Notes: a model not told the origin generated them from the letters alone. A DNA stretch of 64,000 nucleotides from Blastobasis lacticolella (GCA_905147135.1 LR990064.1:13844001-13908000); one strand, 5' to 3'; positions 20,049 through 30,238 are shown, numbered from the stretch's first letter. Made by a program: numbers and translations.

Positions 20049-20305
20049 GTAGAGCTCGTCTAGTCTAAAATGACGCGCCCCACTACTTAGTTAGTTGATT
20101 TCGATGTGTGAGTGCAAATATTGATAACGACACTTCATCTGTGTGGCAGCCAATGGACGACGCGTGCTCCTACGTTTGAATTTCACCGGCAACTGAATGA
20201 CCAATTACAACGGCATTTGTATATGTATTGCGTCCATATTTTAAACTTGCTTGCGTGCGTTAATACGATAGTGGGGCGCGTCATTTTAGATTAGACGAGC
20301 TCTAC
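20049..20305. mobile_element. 257-bp MITE with 37-bp TIRs
   Basis: Left end 20049-20085 and right end 20269-20305 are inverted copies with one mismatch over 37 bp (GTAGAGCTCGTCTA at the outer edge, ATGACGCGCCCCACTA at the inner edge). The 180-bp centre has no frame of note. The size, long TIR and absence of coding fit a miniature inverted-repeat transposable element. I could not identify a clean TSD, so the superfamily is open. Confidence 0.8.
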
Positions 20306-20998
20306 CACGAGTCTCAGAAATGTTTAATCAATTCTCTTCAAGTCTAGATATATTCTGCGATAAGCCGGCTAGAGTTCAGCAAATGTGTGCTCACATGTTT
20401 TTTGCCACTGAATGTATCCACGACCGAGGTTGATATCATTCAAACTATAATATCTATAATACTATACTTAAATAATTTAAAAGTGTTTTATTGTTTTTTT
20501 CTTTCATGGAAATTGTTACCAATTATTTATGTTGGGACTGCTATAGGCGAAAACTGTAAAATATCATATCTTAGTTATTGCTGTACATATAGGTACATAG
20601 TTTTACGAATAAAAAAAAATAAAAAAAAAACCGCCCGTCGCACGACCATATTCACACGACCGTTGTCAATTAGAACAGCGCCTATAAACAAGAAAAAAAT
20701 GTAAATATGGGTAAAGTAGATGTACGCGAACGATGTCGCGCCGGGTCCACTAGTTTCTAATATAAAAATCACTAGTGTGAAAATGTGCCAACCCTACCGG
20801 CCAGCTAACGTTTTAGCAATATTTGGGTCACAGTGTGGGCGGGTCGCTATTTGAGCATGTAATAGAGCCCAGTTTTCTTACACGCGTCTATATATAGGCC
20901 CATCAGGTCAAATAAACCTATTTAGGTTATCGATGGGCTATATAGAACAACCGTATGGTAGGAAAGTAGAATATTGCATCGACTCCCTGGGCTATCAT
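20306..20998. other. Non-genic; possible Helitron 3' end
   Basis: Bases 20720-20756 read GTACGCGAACGATGTCGCGC then GGGTCCACTAGTTT, close to the CTAGT-ending, GC-hairpin terminus of lepidopteran Helitron-like repeats. Poly-A-rich sequence lies at 20610-20630. No gene supported. Confidence 0.35.
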
Positions 20999-21165
20999 CA
21001 TTATCTTGACGGCGATATTCCGTTTGTGCTTTCGCGCTAGGGTTCGGGGTCCTGGATCATGATCCAGGATTTGGCAGATTAGGTGATTAGGTGGAGCGAG
21101 TGCCATCTGACCTCTGTGAGCCTGTTAATAGGGTAACCTGATCAGATTATATCATAATTAAGTCG
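20999..21165 (-). mobile_element. SINE-A 3' fragment
   Basis: Contains GATCCAGGATTTGGCAGATT, the GCCATCTGACCTC block and TAACCTGATCAGATTA. No tRNA head. Confidence 0.7.
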
Positions 21166-23018
21166 CCATTATGTTCTAAGTACATAAGTACTTGAAAAAT
21201 GTTTTTGTCATAACAAGCATTCATACGCGTTCTGGATAACTGGATCTCTACGATTACTGGAACCATCTACGATCAGTCAGAGCACTCGTCAATACAAATC
21301 AAACGAGCCCAACTGGATGGGCTTATCATGCGTAGTTTAGTACTCATCCAGACCATTCCAAAGCGTTCATTAGTTCCTACGACCACTTTCCGACTCCATC
21401 ATCAGATAAGGTCCATGGTACCATATTAATGCATTGTCATCCAACTTACTAGTTGTACCAAATATCAGCTCAAATGAACAACGGGAATTGGGTCAAATTA
21501 GGCTTGCAAGATTTTACCAGAACACAAATACATACAAACACTGCAAATTAAATAAAAGCTTGTAGAAGCCGCTCCACTGCTCTATATTTAGTCCAAAATT
21601 TTAAGGTTTAAGTCGCCCGCCAATGAAAAGAGATATTGCTATTCTACCTACCGGATACAATTAGATAAATTGCAAACTATCGCTCCAACAAAACCTACAT
21701 TTAAAGTAAGGACAATAGCATCCCAAAATTCACACAGAACTCTGTACGATCCCCCGTATTAAATTGCAATATAACTTTAACACAACACGGGGCTTTAATT
21801 AAAACATCATCCTGTAGCATTGTAACGACTCCCGAAACACAATAAATTACTTTAACATCACCCCGTATACATACTCACGCAAGTGTGTAAACGTAGTATA
21901 ATATTCATAATATGCAAATTTTGGGGTTTAAGTCGTGCTAGCACACCGATGCGATTTGTAGCGACGCTGCTTTATTTATTTATTTATTTATTAAATGAAA
22001 ACTTACATTTTTGTTGGTAGTTAAGATTTTTTATTTTGTATTTTTAAATACCAGCCGGTAGATAAACAAAGCCTTTCCGGATACAGACATCCCTAGGCGG
22101 TGTTTAGCAACTAAGCGTTTAGGTTTCTCATAGCGAGTCCTGCATAACCGCAAACCATGGACCACCTCGTTTCATGTTACGCGTGTCCTACAACTTGTAC
22201 AATGGAGAACATGTTCATGGCCAGTTCAAACGCTGTATGCGGCGCCGAATACTGGGTGAATAATGTGTAAGTCAGAGTTTAGTCCATCGACTCGATAAGG
22301 AGAACCCGACCGGTCGCGCTGGTACACATGAGTGTTCTCCGGCTCCCTCCCCAGCTATCACGGGGGTGCCCATTACCCGTTGCGGTGGGGGCAAAAACAA
22401 AACAAAAAGCAAGGCGCCTTCTATGGGAAGTTGTCATCGCTGTCTATGAACATTTGCAACTCTATTGTCCCCTCTAGAACCTGGAACGTGTTGCTCTAGT
22501 AGCAAATATGCAAATACTAAGCACTCCACTACCAATACGGCATACGGACACATCGTTCCGTTTCCTACAAATAACCACAACATACAATTCTCAAAAATTT
22601 CATTAAAATCCGTGCTGTAGTTTGTGTAAAAGAGTTTTTAAATTTGTCTGTGTGTTTGTAGTTTGGGGTTCAATTAAAATCTAGACCTATGATGTTTCAT
22701 CTAATTCGGTTAGGTAGGAGCAGAGATACAGCTTGACCTTGCCTAAGTACTAGCTTTCATATATTAGGGAGGTCAATTAAAATAAACACTCGAAAAAAAG
22801 ATAAACTGCCTACAAAACTATATCCACGCGGACAAATCGCGAGTAAAATCAAGTGTCAAATAAACTACCCGGCCCATCGCTCCACCGCGTCAGTATGCGC
22901 GCTCTCTAAGCCTTCAAGTGTGTTTTAAGTTGGAGTTGGCAACTAGCGCTTATGCCGGCGATTTAACTAAGTTGCACGTAAGTTGTTGTTAAGTTGCCGC
23001 ATATAATATTGTCTCACT
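21166..23018. other. Non-genic stretch, small ORF inside
   Basis: 1.85 kb with a TTTA repeat at 21971-21993 that may be a minus-strand LINE tail, a GC-richer patch at 22080-22390, a Helitron-like phrase near 22600 and the CTAGCTTTCATATATTAGGG motif at about 22749. The only frame of interest is the 37-codon one listed separately. Confidence 0.3.
22157..22270 (+). CDS. Anonymous 37-codon ORF (doubtful)
   Basis: A short frame starting in a good eukaryotic context (A at -3, G at +4) encodes 37 residues with four cysteines, two of them in CYACPTTC. An in-frame stop lies upstream at about 22142-22147, so this is not simply the end of a longer exon. I do not recognise it and it could be chance. Confidence 0.12.
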   Translation: MDHLVSCYACPTTCTMENMFMASSNAVCGAEYWVNNV

Positions 23019-23262
23019 GAGGATCGGGTCAGTTGGTGTGGCCAACCTATTATATGGAGTTTCCGCTCACTTGTCCATATGAAATGGCCATCTTGGCGTT
23101 AATGTCCCTGTTATCTCGTGCATGAGGGGCTGGGGTCCGTGAGGATTGGGTCACTTGATGTGACTGAATTATAATATGGAGATTCCGCTTACTTGACCAT
23201 ATAAAATAGTCAGCTTGGCGTTAATGTCCCGGTTATGCTCTCGCGAGGGCCTGGAGTCCTTA
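23019..23262 (+). repeat. 122-bp tandem duplication
   Basis: Unit 1 (23019-23140) and unit 2 (23141-23262) both begin GAGGAT[C/T]GGGTCA, share TATTATATGGAG or TATAATATGGAG, and run into CTTGGCGTTAATGTCCC, the 3' edge of a SINE-A copy. The duplication therefore includes the edge of the SINE and its flank and happened after SINE insertion. Confidence 0.75.
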
Positions 23263-23690
23263 GCTATGATCCAGGATTTGGCAGATCAGGTAATTATAGC
23301 GGAGCGACTGCCATCTGACCTCCGTGACCCTGTTAACTTAGTAGTAACTGACCAGCGGGGCTATTGGCTAACTCAGTTGACAACTGTATTTGACACTAGA
23401 TAATTGTACACCACGTCATCTACGTTGAAAACTGGCAATAGCGTCTACCAAATTAGAGTAGTGTCAGATTTTTTATATCAAATTCAGTTGTCCACTGAGA
23501 TAGCCGATAGGCCCTCAGATTAGATCATGGTTTTATACATTCAGTCGCCGAGTTATTCTTGACTAATGTAATTCGGGATGAATGTGCACGTTTCATCACG
23601 ATGGTTTCCCTCACCGCAAGAGCATCGGTTAGTATTCAACTAATGTACACAACTCAGAAAAAGCTATTGGTACATGGCCGCACTGGGTAT
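23092..23690 (-). mobile_element. SINE-A, rearranged
   Basis: The 3' edge occurs twice because of the 122-bp duplication. The main body (23216-23345) is interrupted for about 180 bp after TGACCCTGTTAACTTA, resumes near GCCCTCAGATTAGATCATGG and continues to ATGGCCGCACTGGG, stopping within the tRNA head. Confidence 0.7.
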
Positions 23691-24231
23691 TGCAACTACA
23701 ATCCATCAAGCTAATTTTCTATCGCCATATAGACACACAGCCATGCATCGACACAAAACATCGATACAAATAACCTATACGAAGGTATATGTTTAGCTAA
23801 AACAAATTAGACTTCTGTTGAGCTTTGACCGCGGCTGCGGCGAGCCTTCGATTGATCAGATCGCGCGAGCTTTAAGCTCGACCGTTTCCTCTCATCGGCG
23901 AAGCTTTCAATTGGATTTGTGGGAGTATTCTCTTTAAAATTGCTTCCGGGAACTTTTGCGTTTTAAATGGTAAATGGTAATAATAAAGGCTTTACTTGGA
24001 AGCTACAACAGCTTATCTGTACATGTAATAAACAGTAAAAAAGTGTCTGAATTTTACAAAAAATAACTTGGGGCGATATATTTTTATATTTTTTTATAAA
24101 TGAGAATTGTTAAAATATTTGTCTGTAAGTTTGTACACGCTAATGTCCGGCATTACTGGACGGACTTTGAAAATAAGAACAAACTTGACGTTCTTTTAAA
24201 TTGATATTCCAAGTAAATGAATATATTGGTA
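23691..24231. other. Non-genic; Helitron-like phrase
   Basis: Bases 24115-24165 contain TGTACACGCTAATGTCCGGC and TTACTGGACGGACTTTGA, the same repeat phrase as at 7330. The rest is not recognised. Confidence 0.35.
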
Positions 24232-24300
24232 TATGGTAGGATAGGGTAGGGGTAAGGTAGCGATAGGGAAGGGATAGGACAGAGTAGGGTGGTAGCGACT
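24232..24300 (+). repeat. GGTAGGATAGGG-type simple repeat
   Basis: Irregular repeats of TAGGG, TAGGA and GGTAG over about 65 bp, directly before the LINE-1-like segment. Related purine-rich TAGGGTAGG runs occur near 50040 and 56560. Confidence 0.6.
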
Positions 24301-24307
24301 ACCTACC

Positions 24308-24475
24308 ACATACAGCATGTGTGATGCACGCTTACTTAAAAGTCTGTCTGGCGGTGGCGTGGGGGCCGGGTCGCTCTTTTCCCTCAAATATGGTTGAATT
24401 GGACGATGGCTGGGCCCTGCGTTATACTCGTGAACGGGTGCTGCCTTGGTGGACTGGCTTACTCTTGCTGTAGTT
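24308..24475 (+). mobile_element. Copy of the LINE-1 3' UTR segment
   Basis: Shares ACTTAAAAGTCTG, CCCTCAAATATGGTTGAATT, GGACGATGGCTGGGCCCTGC and GGTGCTGCCTTGGTGGACTG with 17750-17915; about 88% alike by eye. No coding part accompanies it. Confidence 0.75.
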
Positions 24476-24524
24476 TTAGGTGGTTTTTTCTTAATTACAC
24501 TAGACATACCTATATAATATAATA

Positions 24525-24733
24525 TAGCGTTCCGGCTCTGCCTGGCATTGTCGAGCACGGTTCGGTCGTGGTTGGCGAGGGATACGTTATCTACAGCCAT
24601 AGGGCGGTCAGCGTGTCACTGTGTGTTTCCTTCCTACTTTCCTACCCCCCTCCTTTTTGACGATTGAAAGAGATATTTAATGTCCTAATTAATAAAGAAA
24701 TTTTGAATTTTGAATTGAATTGAATTTTGAATT
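24525..24733 (+). mobile_element. Short LINE-leader-derived element, GAATT tail
   Basis: Starts TAGCGTTCCGGCTCTGCC, contains GTCACTGTGTGTTTCCTTCC and GATTGAAAGAGATATTTAAT, then AATAAAGAAATTTTGAATT and irregular GAATT repeats. It is about 98% identical by eye (three differences noted in some 185 bp) to 58870-59063. Its first 150 bp align with the LINE-1 leader at 13640-13770. It has no ORF, so it is non-autonomous. Confidence 0.75.
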
Positions 24734-24744
24734 CATCCCCACAC

Positions 24745-24990
24745 ATTGACCCTCTGTTGGTCACCACGCGAAGGTTCGAAAGAACGTTTCTCGCTCGTAC
24801 AATTCTCTACGCTCGCTCGTACGACTATGACATGGGATCGTTCAGGAGGTATAATAGAGGTCTCTTTAGAGGCTGGCAACGCATTGGGACTCTCCTGGTG
24901 TTACTGATGTCCATAGGCGGCGGTGACCATTTTCCATTAGGTGGCCCGCTTGCCTGTTTGTCTGCCGTGCAAAATAACAAAATAATCTGC
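24745..24990 (+). mobile_element. LINE J1 3' end
   Basis: Degenerate reverse-transcriptase C-terminus (TRRFERTFLARTI, then YDMGSFRRY) followed by the J1 3' UTR with GGCGGCGGTGACCATTTTCC and the GGTGGCCCGC box, ending in an AAAATAAC-rich tail. Confidence 0.75.
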
Positions 24991-25414
24991 TTTGCCTAAA
25001 GGATCTTCGTGTCAATATTGCGGCTGGGCTTCGATTCTGGTACGGAAATCGTCTCAGTTGCAGTAACATTACAATTGCATCGCATGTCAAACGTGTGATT
25101 GTTATTCAAATGACAGATGTTGAGTTGCAACTTTAATGAGTTCGAACTTTTCCACAATTCGTTTTCCGGTACTTTAGTTGCATAATGGTTTTATATGGCT
25201 GTTGGTAAATAAATAAATTACTAAGTTGCATCTTTCTTAGTTGTCAAACTGCCTTCAATTCTGTCATCAAAAACATGTCAAAGGTCGAGCAATGATTTAA
25301 CTACAATTTAACTGGAACGATGCTGGGACTGACTCGATAATTCGACGTAGTTATAGTAACATCACAGTTACATTGCAACATAATGACATCGGCATTGCAC
25401 ACCAGAATCGGTAC
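24991..25414. other. Non-genic spacer
   Basis: Two similar stretches, ACATTACAATTGCATCGCAT near 25070 and ACATCACAGTTACATTGCAA near 25360, may be an old duplication. No gene seen. Confidence 0.3.
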
Positions 25415-25625
25415 CCTGTGTGCTTGTGTGCGAGGGCTCGTAGTCCGCCTTGATCGTGATCAATGATTTAGCAGATCAGGTAATTACACCGTGACCCTGT
25501 AAGGAGAACCTAAACAGATTGAATCGTCGCCTGAATGGTAAGGTTTCTTCGCGATATTTTCCTTCACTGTAAGATCATTTTAGTGTAGTGTAGATAGGTT
25601 AGTGTTCACTAATGTGCAAATGTGA
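25415..25625 (-). mobile_element. SINE-A, internally deleted
   Basis: Recognisable from GCGAGGGCTCGTAGTCCGCC through GCAGATCAGGTAATTACA to TTCACTAATGTGCAAA; about 30 bp around the GAGCGACTGCCATC block are missing. Confidence 0.65.
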
Positions 25626-26289
25626 AATGCATAATAAAAAATACATTGACTCCATCCGTTACATCTAATAAGAGTGGCTGGTTCTAGTGTCTAGTTCTGT
25701 GCTCCAGATTACCAGCTTACATCTTGAGGCACATATAACTTAAGCTAACCTTAAAACAAACGAAAACTAACATAAATAACTAATACTAAGGTTAAAGTGG
25801 TATGTTTGTGTGTTTGGGTATGTGTTAGAAAGGTTGGGATGCTCAGAAGTCATCATTTCGAGAAGTCCTCTTCCTAACAAGGCATTAACTGCCGAATGGG
25901 CTGCAAAAATTGCAACAAAATGTTATTGTTATTTCTCTCCACTACGCTTATCAATATGTGAATAGGTCCTAAACATGCAACTAAAATATGGACACCAATC
26001 ACTGTGAAACGGACCAAACCAAATTAGAAACATATAATTTCGAATCGTTTGTAATTTAATTAATACAACGTACGAACCCAAAGCAGATGCCGCTCGAAAA
26101 CGATATCAAATAATTGGTTATTCGTTCATCTGCGCGAAACAGGTGGTCAAAATTAATTTAGATCGGTTGAAACTAGATATTATTGTGTATTCGAGTGGAG
26201 AGATCAAACATTGTTTAAACAATATGTATTAAGTATGCGTTATTTAACTGGCTATTTCCATTGCTTCAAATTTACAGTGTAGAATGCCC
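25626..26289. other. Non-genic stretch
   Basis: No gene, repeat family or hairpin recognised. Confidence 0.3.
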
Positions 26290-26530
26290 GGTTTAAGTGG
26301 CAGTTTAAGTGACATAGATCGCAGAACAGCCAGCCGATGGGACAGTAAAGTACTCGAGTGGCGACCACGTAACGGACGTCGCATCGCGAGCAGGCCTCCT
26401 GCAAGGTAAACAGGACAGACGACCTGGTAAAAGTTGCAGGTACCAGCTGCATACGGAAGGCATAGGATCAGCCTTTGTGGAGATCTCTGGGGGAGGTCTA
26501 TGCCCAGTTGTGGGCGTCTTCCCGATGATG
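26290..26530 (+). pseudogene. RTE retrotransposon 3' fragment
   Basis: Aligns by eye with 63320-63560: AGTGGCAGT, the CGATGGGACAGTAAAGTACT block, CGAGTGGCGACCACGTA, and GGGGGAGGTCTATGCCCAG, ending TCCCGATGATG. Frameshifts and lost bases break the frame. No catalytic part is present. Confidence 0.75.
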
Positions 26531-26704
26531 TTTAGCAAAGAAAAATATCACCTCATCATCGCTTTTCATCAGGTGTGTTGAGGTCAAATGCAAGTCTATA
26601 GACAATAAAAAAAAACAACCGCGTTGAATTATTGGTGTCATACAAGACTCATTTCAATGATCTTTCGAAATCTTTTCTTTGCACTACAACTTGGATTTCT
26701 TCAA

Positions 26705-26785
26705 AGTGTCGATGCGGCCGATGATGGAGCATGCCTGTCTAGGAACAACCTATTCACTCTAGCCTTGAAGGCATCTAGATTATAT
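26705..26785 (-). mobile_element. LINE C-terminal fragment ('FKARVNRL')
   Basis: Minus-strand reading gives FKARVNRLF then RHAPSSAA, the same terminus as at 43748-43872 and 2085-2180. Confidence 0.6.
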
Positions 26786-27215
26786 AAGTATAAGATTAGT
26801 GCGCAAGTAGAAATCTTTTACCACTCACACGAATCAGTTTGACGTGATCAAACCTATTTTATCATGGGACTGTATCATGCGGTATGTTGGGTGCGTTGCC
26901 ACCATAAGACAGAAAATAGCATATACAACAAATATCTACGTAGTATTCCAACAGTACAAAAATAACCTCTACATTCCTTGCAAACAACAATTTTATTCTC
27001 TCACTCAGGACAAGGAAACCAATGCAACGTATATCGAAGGAAATTCTTCACTAACATCCGAGTGCAGACATAATTGACAGGTAGAGAAGTCCTGTCCTCT
27101 AGTGGTGAATTTTCGGAAACCTACGCGAAATCAGTGATTGTGTGATTGGATGGTCTGAATTCGATTTTCTTTGTGTTTCTCGGTTTCTAAAACAGAATTA
27201 GAAATACATTTTATA
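26786..27215. other. Non-genic spacer
   Basis: The frame 26844-27077 has no recognised motif. Nothing else seen. Confidence 0.3.
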
Positions 27216-27480
27216 GGTATGTTCCGGGTTTTCTACCGCGTACTTTTGTTGACGAGACGATATTTAGACGACCTGGTAAGGATCGCAGGTAGCAGCTGGA
27301 TGCGTAAAGCACAGGACCGGCCTTTGTGAAGATCTCTGGGGGAGGCCTTTGCCCAGCAGTGGGCGTCTTCTGGCTGATATGATATGATATGATGAGCCCG
27401 ATATTTCGGCGCAGTTGCATGCATCATGGCCACGTTACCTTACATACCTTTAAAAGGTGTGATCATAACCGCGATGTTTA
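27216..27480 (+). repeat. P repeat with an RTE piece inserted
   Basis: Outer parts (27216-27253 and 27407-27480) give ATGTTCCGGGTTTTCTACCG, then GATATTTCGGCGCAGTTGCA, ATGCATCATGGCC and ACCTTTAAAAGGTGTGATCA. The uninterrupted order is visible at 27615-27720. The class of P is unknown to me. Confidence 0.65.
27267..27393 (+). pseudogene. RTE 3' fragment inside P repeat, TSD visible
   Basis: The last 125 bp of an RTE element: GACGACCTGGTAAGGATCGC through GGGCGTCTTCTGGCTGATAT and a TGATA repeat tail. The flanks GAGACGATATTT (27254-27265) and GAGCCCGATATTT (27394-27406) are near-identical and lie at the P repeat junctions, so they are probably the target-site duplication. Confidence 0.75.
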
Positions 27481-27525
27481 AAACATTATAAACATAGAAG
27501 GATGTTTTGAAATCAGCGGCACTAG

Positions 27526-27612
27526 TATAGCGGCAGCGTGCTTGCGAGACCGATGACCAAGGTTAAGCAATGTTCAAAGAGTCCGGGAACTGGATGGGTG
27601 ACCGTTTTGTAC
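27526..27612 (+). mobile_element. 5S rRNA-derived SINE fragment
   Basis: GCTTGCGAGACCGATGACCA, then AGGTTAAGCAATG, then CTGGATGGGTGACCG follow the order and spacing of the internal promoter half of 5S rRNA (the GTTAAGCAACG and TGGATGGGTGACCG blocks). The 5' third of 5S is different and the 3' end is cut off where a P repeat starts, so it is not a 5S gene. Confidence 0.65.
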
Positions 27613-27614
27613 TT

Positions 27615-27720
27615 TTTAAGTGTATGTTCCGGGTATCCTACCGCGTACCTTTGTTGATGAGTAGCCCGATATTTCGACACAGTAGCATGTGTGATAATTA
27701 CCGCGATAGTTTTGAACACG
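27615..27720 (+). repeat. P repeat, uninterrupted copy
   Basis: Contains GTATGTTCCGGGTATCCTAC, CGCGTACCTTTGTTGATGAG, TAGCCCGATATTTCGACAC and a CGCGATAGTTTT end. It serves as reference for the split copy at 27216-27480. Confidence 0.55.
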
Positions 27721-28798
27721 AAAATTACGTTTTATACTTCACCGACATCACTGAGTCGGATGCGAGAGCCATTTTTGGAGCATTAGGACCAAGTCAAAGT
27801 AACTAAGGATACTCTGTGGAATAATCGTTGTTGTTGCTTTTGTTATGTTACCTCACACAATATGAATGAATAAAAAATCCTCTACAAACGCGAAAGAGCA
27901 TTGGAAAGCGGGAAAACTCACAGAACATTACGAGTGTTCTAGCCAAGACAACCATGACCCCCTACATGGGATCAATACACCCCCAACCCATTTGACCCCA
28001 TAATACACAGCTGACCCCGACTGCCCATATGCAAATAGTTGTTTCTTTTACCCCTAGTTGGCAAAATATTATTCGAGAGGATTCTCTTGGGGTGAGGACT
28101 GAGAATGGAAGATATAATGGAGTATTATACTGATAGTACGATAGTATAATTAATCAAGAAGTTGTTAGTCGTTTGCACGAAAAAAAATTTTGTTTATTTA
28201 TAATTCAACATATGACTATTTTTAATTATATACGATGACGACCAGAGTGGTTTCGTTGGATAACATTCCATAGTGATAAAATAAACATAAATTAATAAGT
28301 AAAACATTTTATTATCCACACAAAAAATATATTATTTACCTGTGTATTATTAGCTCGCTCGCACAACTGAAAATACGAGTATAAAATGGTCCAGCTTGTT
28401 TACGCAAAACTTTTCACCATTCACAAGTTGTGTGTTTATTCACATTATTTTAAAAGTTAGCAGCAAACGGAACTAACCGGAGCCGCCATCAACACCACTC
28501 GAAAACTAATTTAATAACCGGCTCGAACCGGTTAGGGTTAGTCTTATTTGCACTTGTGTTTAATTAAGTAATCCGGTTTTGATATTCGCTAGTGTTTTGT
28601 TCTGCTCTGCGGATGCGTCGGAATTGCTTTAGTTTGGATGTATGAGTTGATTAACACTATTGTGTAATATGGAATTATTAGATAGGTATAAATATAATGA
28701 ATGAATGAATAATTTTTTATAAATTTATTCCAAAAACAAAGCATCAAAACAGACAAAACCACATCAAATTAAATACTTAATCATCTTGCCGTTACATA
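27721..28798. other. Non-genic stretch
   Basis: 1.1 kb, AT-rich with a T-poor, pyrimidine-rich patch near 27970-28030. No gene or repeat family recognised. Confidence 0.3.
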
Positions 28799-29285
28799 GC
28801 CTGGGGTCCGCCTTGACCATGATCCAGTGTTTTGCAGAACAGGTAATTACAGTGCAGCGACTGTCATCTAGGCCGTGTGGCCGTGTGGTAGGCCGTGTGG
28901 TGTCCGGCAGAGTAGAATAGCACCAACCCCTTACACTCATGGGTGTCGTACAAGGCGACTAATGTTTTCGAGACAAAAGATTAAGAGTCTCCGTAGTCTG
29001 GAAAATGGGCAGCAGCATTTTCCATTGTTATATTTAAACACTGCGATCTCAAACCCGCCTGCCAAGCATGGAGATTATGGCAACAACCTCTCTTTCGTGG
29101 GAGAGGCCGTAAGTCCTGCAGTGGACTGTGACGGGCTGTATTGATGATAATGACTGTCATCTCACCTCCGTGACCCTGTTAATAGGAGAACCTGACCAGA
29201 TTAGATCATGGTTACACATTCTATCGCCTGAATGTGCAGGCTTTATCACGATGTTTTCCCTCACCGTAAAGCACCAGTTAGTGTT
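28799..29285 (-). mobile_element. SINE-A split by a G element
   Basis: The SINE-A 3' part (28799-28869) and middle part (29152-29285) join perfectly when the inserted G element is removed: GCAGCGACTGTCATCT then CACCTCCGTGACCCTG. The tRNA head is missing. Confidence 0.85.
28870..29151 (+). mobile_element. G element inserted in SINE-A, 11-bp TSD
   Basis: Runs from three GGCCGTGTGG-type repeats and GTGTCCGGCAGAGTAGAATA to GTGACGGGCTGTATTGATGA. The exact duplication GACTGTCATCT flanks it at 28859-28869 and 29152-29162. This is the fullest 5' end of G in the window. Confidence 0.9.
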
Positions 29286-30097
29286 TCACCTTCCATTGAA
29301 CCGTATAACTCGTCATTTTTGTACTCACTCCTTTGGCCTACGTATCGGCATTCATACAGTCCATCCATCTTTTGTTAGGTCGGCGTCTACTTAAGTCTTT
29401 CAGAAATATCATGAACAAATGAAAACCCATAGTTCTTACAGTTTGAATTGGTGTTCCAGTGGCCCTAACAACTACGTTTATGACATAGACATAGACATAG
29501 ATTTTATTTGGCAATAACTACAAGTAGATATGACAAGTCGTAATAATATCACCAATGATAGGTATATAATATGTTAAGACTAGGGTACATTCAATTAAAA
29601 TGTATGGTTAATATTGTAGTGTCATGCCAAATTAGAACTCAGCTCAGCATATGCTGTAGATGGAGAAACTATAGCGCTATGAGGAAGTACAACACCTATC
29701 TAATATATTTATTTATTTATTTAAAACTTCATGCACATTACAGTACAATGGCGTACTTAAAGCTACGTAGCTTTTTCTACCAGTCAACCAGAGAACAATT
29801 ACCAAAAATTACAAGGCGGTGCTACAAAAGAAGAAGATAAAAGAACATAAAACAGACTAAAAGTAACATTAATTAAATAAGTATATCAAACATTCACAGA
29901 CCGAAACTTATAGATAGTATAATAGGAGAGAGAGAAAGAGAGAGAGAGAGACTAGAGAGAGAGAATAAAATTTATTTTATCATGTAACAATCGAAGGTAC
30001 CTAAAATACGCGGCCCTAAAAATTGAGACTGTTTAATCAGTCTCTGGGACCCCAGCAAAAGACCTGGGCCAACCATGTCGCCTTCGCATTAGCATTA
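29286..30097 (-). repeat. Minus-strand LINE tails and GA repeat
   Basis: GACATAGACATAGACATAGA followed by TTTTATTTGG (29480-29512), a TTTA repeat at 29705-29723 and AATAAAATTTATTTTATCAT at 29963 each read on the minus strand as LINE 3' ends. A GA microsatellite fills about 29924-29960. The frame 29571-29840 lies in these repeats and is not a gene. Confidence 0.45.
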
Positions 30098-30238
30098 GGA
30101 GGCACACCTAACGAGTAGCGAGGTCGTTGCTGAAGATCGACTAGCCTCAAAGTACGAAACGGTCACCCATCCAATTTCCGGACCTTCTCAGCAATGCTTA
30201 ACCTTGGTTATCGGTCTCGCAAGCACGCCGTCACTAAA
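30098..30238 (-). mobile_element. 5S rRNA-derived SINE copy
   Basis: On the minus strand: CGTGCTTGCGAGACCGATAA, CCAAGGTTAAGCATTGCTGA, GGATGGGTGACCGTTTCGTA, then CTAGTCGATCTTCAGCAACG and CTCGTTAGGTGTGCCTCC. The middle corresponds to the internal control region of 5S rRNA; the downstream part is a non-5S body shared with 19360-19410. Confidence 0.7.

Noticed and set aside
19126..20802. 1.67-kb transposon with GTAGGGTTGCCAC ends
   Set aside because: The inverted match is about 13 bp with a mismatch, no flanking duplication was found, and the interior is a mix of other repeats.
27526..27612. 5S rRNA gene
   Set aside because: Only the internal control half matches. The 5' third is unrelated and the 3' end is missing or replaced, and the copies differ from each other.
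29924..29960. GA repeat as a functional element (GAGA-type site array)
   Set aside because: A plain microsatellite next to LINE tails; no promoter or gene nearby to support a regulatory role.
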